Source of the DNA: Gammaproteobacteria bacterium
Lineage (GTDB): Bacteria; Pseudomonadota; Gammaproteobacteria; Steroidobacterales; XN24
Direction: 5' to 3'
DNA: 64,000 bases
Assembly (NCBI GenBank): GCA_024640085.1
Contig: JAHEFR010000001.1
Coordinates: 186,001 to 250,000, forward strand
Position 1 is the stretch's first letter. The number at the start of each line of letters is the position of its first letter. The position numbers and the translations under genes are program-made. Below the pieces are notes generated by a model. It saw only the letters and a list, made by a program, of their open reading frames with translations. It searched no databases and was not told the origin of the DNA. Positions 58,472 to 64,000 of this stretch are shown here, piece by piece.

Positions 58472-59398
58472 CTAGATACCGGGCGCGAGGTTCTCCATCA
58501 GCCGTACCAATCGGCGATAACTCTCGTATCGCCGCGCCGGCACCGCTCCGGAAGTTACGGAGTCCTTGACAGCGCAGCCCGGCTCCTTCATGTGGAGGCA
58601 GTTGGAGAAGCGGCACTGTCCTGCCAGATCAGCGATCTCCCGGAAGCCCATGGCGACGTCCCTGACAGGCACCGGGGGCGGGGCGTAGTCGCGCACGCCG
58701 GGTGAGTCGATCAGTTCGCCGCCGGTCGGCAGCAGATGGAGGACCGATGCGGTGGTGGTGTGACGACCCTCGCCGGTAGCCTCTGAGAGTGTGGCCGTGC
58801 GAATCTCGGCATCTGGCAGCAGCGCATTGATTATCGATGACTTGCCTACGCCGGAGTGTCCCACCAGGATGCTGGTGTGACCGGCGAGTTGCCGACCGAG
58901 TGCCTCCAGCCCCGATGACTCGCGGGCGCTGACCCGCAGCACCGGATAGCCGATGGAGGAGAACTCGGACAGGTCGAGGGCGGCGCCGTCCGGGTCCAGA
59001 TCTGTCTTGTTGTAGGCCAGGCACGCCCGGGCGCCCATCAATTCCGCGGCGGCCAGGTAGCGGTCGATCAGGAAGGCGTCCGGCGGCGGCGTGGGAGCGG
59101 AGACGACGATCACCTGGGTCAGGTTAGCAGCGAGCACCTCCCGGTCGCCTTTCCGGCTGGGCCGGGCCAACTCCGTGGTCCGCGGATCGATATCCGTCAC
59201 CAGTCCGTCGCTGTCGTCCTGTGGGCGGCGCCAGATGACGTGGTCCCCGCAGACAGGCCGCAGGCGGCGGCCGGACAGGATGCAGGGGTGCCGTCGACCG
59301 TCCTCGTCCTCCACCAGGACGTGCCGGCCGAATGCAGCCACGACCCGGCCGGGCTCGGTGCTGGCATGGGATTCGCCGTCTCGGGACGAGACCGTCAC
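58472..59398 (-). CDS. rsgA: Ribosome small-subunit GTPase RsgA
   Basis: A circularly permuted GTPase that matures the 30S subunit. The 308-residue product has an N-terminal OB fold (~15-95), then G4 YNKTD before G1 [12 protein letters not shown] and G3 DSPGVRDY, the permuted order, and a C-terminal zinc knuckle [14 protein letters not shown]. The start is taken as GTG at 59398, which gives a normal N-terminal length; the open frame beyond is antisense to orn. It is divergent from orn, as in E. coli. Confidence 0.94.
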   Translation of the reverse strand: MTVSSRDGESHASTEPGRVVAAFGRHVLVEDEDGRRHPCILSGRRLRPVCGDHVIWRRPQDDSDGLVTDIDPRTTELARPSRKGDREVLAANLTQVIVVSAPTPPPDAFLIDRYLAAAELMGARACLAYNKTDLDPDGAALDLSEFSSIGYPVLRVSARESSGLEALGRQLAGHTSILVGHSGVGKSSIINALLPDAEIRTATLSEATGEGRHTTTASVLHLLPTGGELIDSPGVRDYAPPPVPVRDVAMGFREIADLAGQCRFSNCLHMKEPGCAVKDSVTSGAVPARRYESYRRLVRLMENLAPGI

Positions 59399-59460
59399 CC
59401 GGCAGATCCCGCGGACAGGTGTCCATCCTGCCGCACAAGACAACCTGTCGTCGAACGCTT

Positions 59461-59469
59461 TGCTAGAAT
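59461..59469 (+). promoter_or_regulatory. Candidate orn promoter, extended -10
   Basis: TGCTAGAAT is a TG-extended -10 that lies 32 bases before the orn start in the rsgA/orn divergent spacer. The -35 is not clear. Confidence 0.4.
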
Positions 59470-59500
59470 CTTGGCGCCCTCGTCGCGATGGAAGCCCAAC

Positions 59501-60049
59501 ATGCCAACAGACCCGGAAAACCTGATCTGGATCGATCTCGAGATGACCGGGCTGGACCCCGGATCGGACAGAATCATCGAGATTGCCACCGTGGTGACAG
59601 ACAAGCAACTGACGGTGCTGGGAGAGGGACCGGTCCTGGCGGTGCATCAGGACGACGAGACGCTGGAGGCGATGGACGACTGGAACACCCGCCAGCACAA
59701 CGGCTCCGGCCTGGTGGAGCGGGTGCGTCAGAGCCAGGTGGACGAGGCCGAGGCCCAGGCGCGTACGCTGGCCTTCCTGGCCGCTTTCCTCGATCCGGGT
59801 CAATCGCCCATGTGCGGCAACAGCATCTGTCAGGACAGACGATTCCTGGCCAGGTGGATGCCGGAACTCGAGCGGTTTTTCCATTACCGGAACCTGGACG
59901 TCAGCACCCTCAAGGAGCTGGCGAGCCGTTGGCATCCCGACGTGGCCAGGGGATTTTCCAAGGAGTCGTCCCATCTGGCGCTGAGCGACATCCACGACTC
60001 GATCGAGGAACTTCGCTACTATCGCCGCTCGCTCTTCCGGCTGCCATGA
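59501..60049 (+). CDS. orn: Oligoribonuclease
   Basis: A DEDDh exoribonuclease that degrades 2-5 base RNA fragments, essential in many gammaproteobacteria. The 182-residue product shows [10 protein letters not shown] (first acidic pair), the middle [13 protein letters not shown], and the C-terminal [18 protein letters not shown] with the catalytic His and Asp. The start at 59501 gives [17 protein letters not shown]. It overlaps the next gene's ATG by four bases. Confidence 0.97.
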   Translation: MPTDPENLIWIDLEMTGLDPGSDRIIEIATVVTDKQLTVLGEGPVLAVHQDDETLEAMDDWNTRQHNGSGLVERVRQSQVDEAEAQARTLAFLAAFLDPGQSPMCGNSICQDRRFLARWMPELERFFHYRNLDVSTLKELASRWHPDVARGFSKESSHLALSDIHDSIEELRYYRRSLFRLP

Positions 60050-61020
60050 GCCGCCAGGCGCTCCCGGAAGGCTGGCAGCCGCCGACCTTCGGAGATGTGC
60101 AGGCGGCCGCGAGGATGCTCTCCGGGCGAGTGCACAGGACACCGGTGCTGACGTGCGCTGCCCTGGATGAGATTCTCGGCGGCCAGATCTTCTTCAAGTG
60201 CGAAAACTTCCAGCGCATCGGTGCCTTCAAGGCACGCGGCGCCATGAACGCCGTCTGGTCGCTGGGGGAGGAGGCCGCCGCCCGGGGCGTGGCCACCCAT
60301 TCGTCCGGCAACCATGGCGCGGCGCTTGCCCTGGCGGCCCGCAGCCGAGGTGTCCCGTCCTGGGTTGTGATCCCCGAAGATGCCCCGCAGGTCAAGAAAG
60401 ACTCGGTGGCCAGGGAAGGAGCGACGGTGGTCTCTTGCCGGCCAGGCCTGGCGGCGCGGGAGGAGGGACTGGGCCGGATCGTGTCGGAGACCGGCGCGAC
60501 GCTGGTGCATCCCTACGACGATGACCGGATCATCGCCGGCCAGGGGACGGCAGCCCTGGAACTCATGGCTGACGTACCCGGCCTGGACCTTATCCTCGCC
60601 CCCATCGGTGGCGGAGGGCTGATTTCAGGCACGGCGATCGCCGCCAAGGGGCTGGATCCAGCCCTGCAAGTCGTGGCCTGCGAGCCGGCCGGCGCCGACG
60701 ATTCCCGCCGGTCCTTCGTCGCCGGGCGCCGGGTGCCGATCGAATCCCCACAGACCATTGCCGACGGGCTGCGCGCAACCATCGGCGTGCGCAATTTCGC
60801 TATCGTGACGGAGATGGTTGACGACGTGGTCACGGTCACGGAGGAGGGCATCGTCGAGGCCATGCGGTTCGTCTGGGAGCGTCTCAAGATCGTGATAGAG
60901 CCGTCCTCGGCGGTGCCGGTGGCCGCGATGCTGGAGGGGGCGTGCCGGCCGGACGGCCGGTCCGTCGGGGTCATTCTGACCGGCGGGAATCTGGACCTGG
61001 AGGCGCTGCCCTGGGGGTGA
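60046..61020 (+). CDS. PLP-dependent threonine/serine dehydratase-like enzyme
   Basis: A 324-residue fold-type II PLP enzyme like catabolic threonine dehydratase or serine racemase. The PLP lysine is in [11 protein letters not shown], the phosphate loop in [11 protein letters not shown], and the glycine loop in [10 protein letters not shown]. There is no C-terminal ACT domain, so it is not the biosynthetic IlvA. The substrate could be serine, threonine or hydroxyaspartate. It is coupled to orn by an ATGA overlap and converges head-to-tail on the RND adaptor gene. Confidence 0.92.
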   Translation: MSRQALPEGWQPPTFGDVQAAARMLSGRVHRTPVLTCAALDEILGGQIFFKCENFQRIGAFKARGAMNAVWSLGEEAAARGVATHSSGNHGAALALAARSRGVPSWVVIPEDAPQVKKDSVAREGATVVSCRPGLAAREEGLGRIVSETGATLVHPYDDDRIIAGQGTAALELMADVPGLDLILAPIGGGGLISGTAIAAKGLDPALQVVACEPAGADDSRRSFVAGRRVPIESPQTIADGLRATIGVRNFAIVTEMVDDVVTVTEEGIVEAMRFVWERLKIVIEPSSAVPVAAMLEGACRPDGRSVGVILTGGNLDLEALPWG

Positions 61021-62106
61021 TCAGTTGCCGGCGGAGATCGCCGATGCCGGGGTGGTCGACGACCCGCCGACCACAGCTACCTTCTGTCCCGATCGCAGGC
61101 GCTCTGCACCTCGGATCACCACTACGTCGCCCGCATCGACTCCACTGGTCAACTGGATCATGCCGCCGGCGCCCAGGCCGGTTGTGACGGTCACGCGTTC
61201 CGCGGTGCCGTCGTCGCCGACGCGGAACACCGACGTACCTTCTCGCCTCAGCACCAGGGCATCACGCGGGACCGCGACGACCTCGATGGGCTCCGCGCTG
61301 GGTACCGCCAGTCGCACGGATTCACCCACCCGCCAGGGGGAAGACGGCACGGTCGCGCGAATCTCGAACAGATGGGAGCGGCCGTCGCCGAATGGGACGA
61401 TGGTGCGGATCGTCGCCGCGCCTCGGGAGCGGTCTCCCTTTACCTCCAGTTCATCACCCTCGGTCACGTATCCCAGGCTGGCCAGCGGGGCCCTCGCGAC
61501 CACTTCCAGCGAGTCCGATTGAATCAGCCGCACTACCGCGTCGCCGGGGGTTGCGTGCTCGCCCGGGCTCAACATTCTTTCCGTGACGATGCCTGGGAAG
61601 GGAGCGACAATGTGAGTTTTGGCCAGCTGGACCTCGATCTGGTTGAGGCGCGCTTCGCCAACCACCAGTTCGCTGGTGGCGGCCGCCAAGTCCGATTCGG
61701 TCTGGTCGAGCAGGTTCTTGGCGGCGACATTCTCCTCTTCCAGGGTTCTGAGGCGGCGGACTTCCCGATCGAGGAAATCGCGCTTGCTTCTGTCCCGGGC
61801 GATCAGCCCTTCGAATTCCGCCTTTTGAAAGCGAAGGTAGCTGTCCTCGATCTTCGCGACGGTTTGGCCTTCCTTGACCAGAGTGCCGACCTCGGCGATC
61901 CAGCTCAGCCTCCCGGGGACCTCGGCGGCGAGACGGGCGTCATTCCGGCTGATAACGGTGCCGGGAAGCTCGAGCCGCGGCGAGAGCACCGTCAGCCGTG
62001 CCTCAGCCACCTCGACCGGCGCCGGCGGGGGGCCGTTCTGTGCATGAGCCAGGCCGGCGACAATGCAGGTCGCGAACGCGGTCAGGATACGACGCTTGAT
62101 CGACAT
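61021..62106 (-). CDS. RND efflux periplasmic adaptor (membrane fusion protein)
   Basis: A 361-residue adaptor with a signal peptide ending near AHAQNG (~23). It has a lipoyl/barrel-sandwich region (RLSWIAEVGTLVKEGQTVAKI), an alpha hairpin (~90-150, KAEFEGLIARDRSKRDFLDREV), and beta-barrel and membrane-proximal domains. It bridges an inner-membrane RND pump to an outer-membrane channel. The pump gene is upstream with 57 bases between. No outer-membrane TolC-like gene is in the window. Confidence 0.93.
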   Translation of the reverse strand: MSIKRRILTAFATCIVAGLAHAQNGPPPAPVEVAEARLTVLSPRLELPGTVISRNDARLAAEVPGRLSWIAEVGTLVKEGQTVAKIEDSYLRFQKAEFEGLIARDRSKRDFLDREVRRLRTLEEENVAAKNLLDQTESDLAAATSELVVGEARLNQIEVQLAKTHIVAPFPGIVTERMLSPGEHATPGDAVVRLIQSDSLEVVARAPLASLGYVTEGDELEVKGDRSRGAATIRTIVPFGDGRSHLFEIRATVPSSPWRVGESVRLAVPSAEPIEVVAVPRDALVLRREGTSVFRVGDDGTAERVTVTTGLGAGGMIQLTSGVDAGDVVVIRGAERLRSGQKVAVVGGSSTTPASAISAGN

Positions 62107-62163
62107 GAAGGTCCTCTTCGAAACAGTCGAGATGGATAGCCGGGCCGACAGAGTTTACAGCCC

Positions 62164-64000
62164 CTAGTCGGAAGGACGTCTCTGGGCGTATTGTCCCTGG
62201 GCCGCACCAGCCGCGACCGGCGACGATTCCATCGCCGTTTCGCCGAGCCTCAGCAGGCTGGGTAGGAGTATAAGCGTGAACAGCGTGCTGACGCTCATGC
62301 CTCCGACGATCACCGCCGCCAGTCCACGGTAGAGTTCGGTTCCGGCGCCAGGGATCAGCAGCAGCGGCAGCATACCGAACAGGCTGGTCATGGTGCTCAT
62401 CAGGATGGGGCGGAGACGGTATCGCACTGCCTGTTCCACGGCGTCTCTCCGCGGAGTGCCTTCGCGTTCCGCTTCTCGCGTCTGGTGGACGAGCAGGATA
62501 GCGTTGTTGACTACCAGCCCGGTCAGCGTGATGAAACCGATCATCGTGAGCAGGTCCATGGGCTGGAACGTGATGAGATTGGTAACCCTGAGAGACACGA
62601 CGCCACCCACGATCGCCAGCGGCAACGCCAGGATCACCAGGAGGCTATCCCGGAACGAGCGGAACAGGGCGCTCATCAGCAGGTACAGGATGGCGATCGC
62701 CAGGGCCAGACTCTCCGCCATGTTGCGGATGGCCGTGTCCTTGTCGTCCGCGGTCCCCTGATAGCTGATGTCACCGTCTTCGGGGAGATGATCCCGAATC
62801 ATTGGGTCCACCTGCTCCTTGATGAGATCGATGGAGGTGCCGAGCGGCATGTCCGACGGGGGCGTCACCTCCAGCGTGATGGTTCGTCGGCGGTCCACGC
62901 GACGGATCTGGTCGGGGCCGGCGGTCCGCTCGAGCTCCACCAGCTCTCCCAATGGCTGAACGCTGCCGTCCGGTGTCATCACGGGCGTGGCCATCAGTTG
63001 CTCCGGAGTGGACCAGTCGGTGCCCCGCAGGATCACATCCAGGCGCTCGTCGCCGTCAAAATAGTCCCCCACGTAGAGACCGTCGCCCAGCGCCCGGATG
63101 ACCCTGGCGATCGTCTGGCGATCCCAGCCGGACTCGACGATGCGCCGTTCCCTGGGCAGCAGGCGCAACTCGGGATCGACGAGTTCCACCCCCGGGATCG
63201 GCCTGACCCGGGCTCCGGGCATGGCCTCGGCGATTGCCCCCATACCGACAGTCGCGGCGCCCAGCATGGAGTCGATATTACGGCTCTGGATGTTGACGTC
63301 GATGGACCGGCCACCGCCCAGCCTGCCGAATAGCGACGCGCGGTTCACGAATGCAAGCGTATCGGGCAGTCCCCGGAGTACCTCGCCGTTGAATAGCCCA
63401 ACAAGTTCGTCCACGTCGTCCCGGTCCTCCGCCCTGGCCCCCATGAAGCCGAAGCGGCCGAAAATGCCGAGGAAGTAATTCTGGATCGCGGGCTGTCGTT
63501 CGCCGTTGAGGAACGGCGTCAATCGCTGGTTGATCACGCCAGCGATCTCCTCCTTGGCTGAATCCACACTGATGCCTGGCGGCGGCAGGATGATGCCGAA
63601 GAGGAAATTCTGCTTGCCCTCGGGGAGGTAATCGGTCTCCGGCATGAGCGCAGCGGTCGAGCCCACCGCGATCGAGATGAGACCGATGATCCATATGATC
63701 CGCCGGCGCGGCGTATCCGTAAGCCGCATGACGAGCTTTGTGCCGTTGCGCCACCAGGACTGGTGGGGATCCTTTAGCTCGACATTGCGCAGCCAGCTGG
63801 TGGCCGCTGTCGGGATGATGGTGACGGCGATAATGAGGGAGGCGACGACAGCGATGGCCATGGCCAGGGCCAGGTCAGCGAACAGCTGCCCGGCGATATC
63901 GCGCAGGAACACGATGGGCAGGAAGATGGCCACGGTAGTGGCCGTGGATGCAACCAGGGCGCCCCAGACCTGGGTGGTCCCCGAAAGCGCGGCCTCGTCG
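62164..64000 (-). CDS. RND efflux permease, 3' part (5' end outside window)
   Basis: The C-terminal ~611 residues of an AcrB/CzcA-type RND transporter; the frame continues off the right edge (ALSGTTQVWGALVASTATT before VAIFLPIVFL). It includes the second periplasmic loop and the C-terminal six-helix set, with the TM10 region LTGLVVNNAILLVHQ. In AcrB a lysine essential for proton relay sits here (AKNAIL); this protein has Asn. The TM4 aspartates lie outside the window. The substrate is unknown. Confidence 0.94.
   Translation of the reverse strand, partial: DEAALSGTTQVWGALVASTATTVAIFLPIVFLRDIAGQLFADLALAMAIAVVASLIIAVTIIPTAATSWLRNVELKDPHQSWWRNGTKLVMRLTDTPRRRIIWIIGLISIAVGSTAALMPETDYLPEGKQNFLFGIILPPPGISVDSAKEEIAGVINQRLTPFLNGERQPAIQNYFLGIFGRFGFMGARAEDRDDVDELVGLFNGEVLRGLPDTLAFVNRASLFGRLGGGRSIDVNIQSRNIDSMLGAATVGMGAIAEAMPGARVRPIPGVELVDPELRLLPRERRIVESGWDRQTIARVIRALGDGLYVGDYFDGDERLDVILRGTDWSTPEQLMATPVMTPDGSVQPLGELVELERTAGPDQIRRVDRRRTITLEVTPPSDMPLGTSIDLIKEQVDPMIRDHLPEDGDISYQGTADDKDTAIRNMAESLALAIAILYLLMSALFRSFRDSLLVILALPLAIVGGVVSLRVTNLITFQPMDLLTMIGFITLTGLVVNNAILLVHQTREAEREGTPRRDAVEQAVRYRLRPILMSTMTSLFGMLPLLLIPGAGTELYRGLAAVIVGGMSVSTLFTLILLPSLLRLGETAMESSPVAAGAAQGQYAQRRPSD

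Noticed and set aside
59399-60142. N-terminal extension of rsgA
   Set aside because: It is antisense to orn; RsgA length and the OB fold start support the GTG at 59398.

Overview
The window looks like chromosome of a GC-rich gammaproteobacterium, possibly Chromatiales-like; this is inferred from gene content and order, not from a search. The pointers are ypjD/corB beside ffh-rpsP-rimM-trmD-rplS, a full mlaFEDCB-A operon, bepA followed by bcp-gcvR-dapA and a lipoprotein in the bamC position, rsgA beside orn, and ffs-dnaX-ebfC-recR. No insertion sequence, prophage or CRISPR array was seen, and most of the window is housekeeping DNA.

Layout. 1-4.3 kb: the 3' end of alr, a minus-strand Ser/Thr kinase-PP2C phosphatase-FHA cassette, then radA. 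4.3-10 kb: a CorB-like protein and a YpjD-like membrane protein face ffh and the rpsP-rimM-trmD-rplS operon. 10-16.7 kb: a TatT lipoprotein with a DctPQM TRAP transporter, a PQQ-type sugar dehydrogenase and sppA. 16.7-24.5 kb: amino-acid catabolism (tdh-kbl, putA, sdaA) plus hslR and a Nudix hydrolase. 24.6-33.1 kb: an eleven-gene minus-strand run from an Rrf2 regulator through sufBCDSUT to a Rieske protein, a YfeK-like protein, an EEP-family lipoprotein and a SixA-like phosphatase.

33.2-43.1 kb: the mla phospholipid-transport operon ending in mlaA, then bepA, a PIN-PhoH protein, bcp, gcvR, dapA and an NTF2-like lipoprotein. 43.1-48.8 kb: tRNA-Ser(GGA), then a loosely packed block of small genes (GFA, HD, VOC, two cupins, a methyltransferase, small membrane proteins). 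This is the most accessory-looking part. 48.8-55 kb: a CASTOR/POLLUX-like channel protein, a single-domain response regulator and a large hybrid histidine kinase. 55-61 kb: a 655-base gene-free stretch with an AT-rich repeat element, SRP RNA, dnaX, ebfC, recR, rsgA, orn and a PLP dehydratase. 61-64 kb: an RND adaptor and the 3' two-thirds of an RND permease that runs off the end.

Themes are envelope maintenance (Mla, BepA, SppA, lipoproteins), iron-sulfur biogenesis, translation and protein targeting, amino-acid use and signal transduction. I did not find a clearly new defence or mobile system. The best candidates for something undescribed are the extended suf operon, the lipoprotein in the bamC position, the HD/VOC/cupin block after tRNA-Ser, and the AT-rich symmetric element upstream of ffs.
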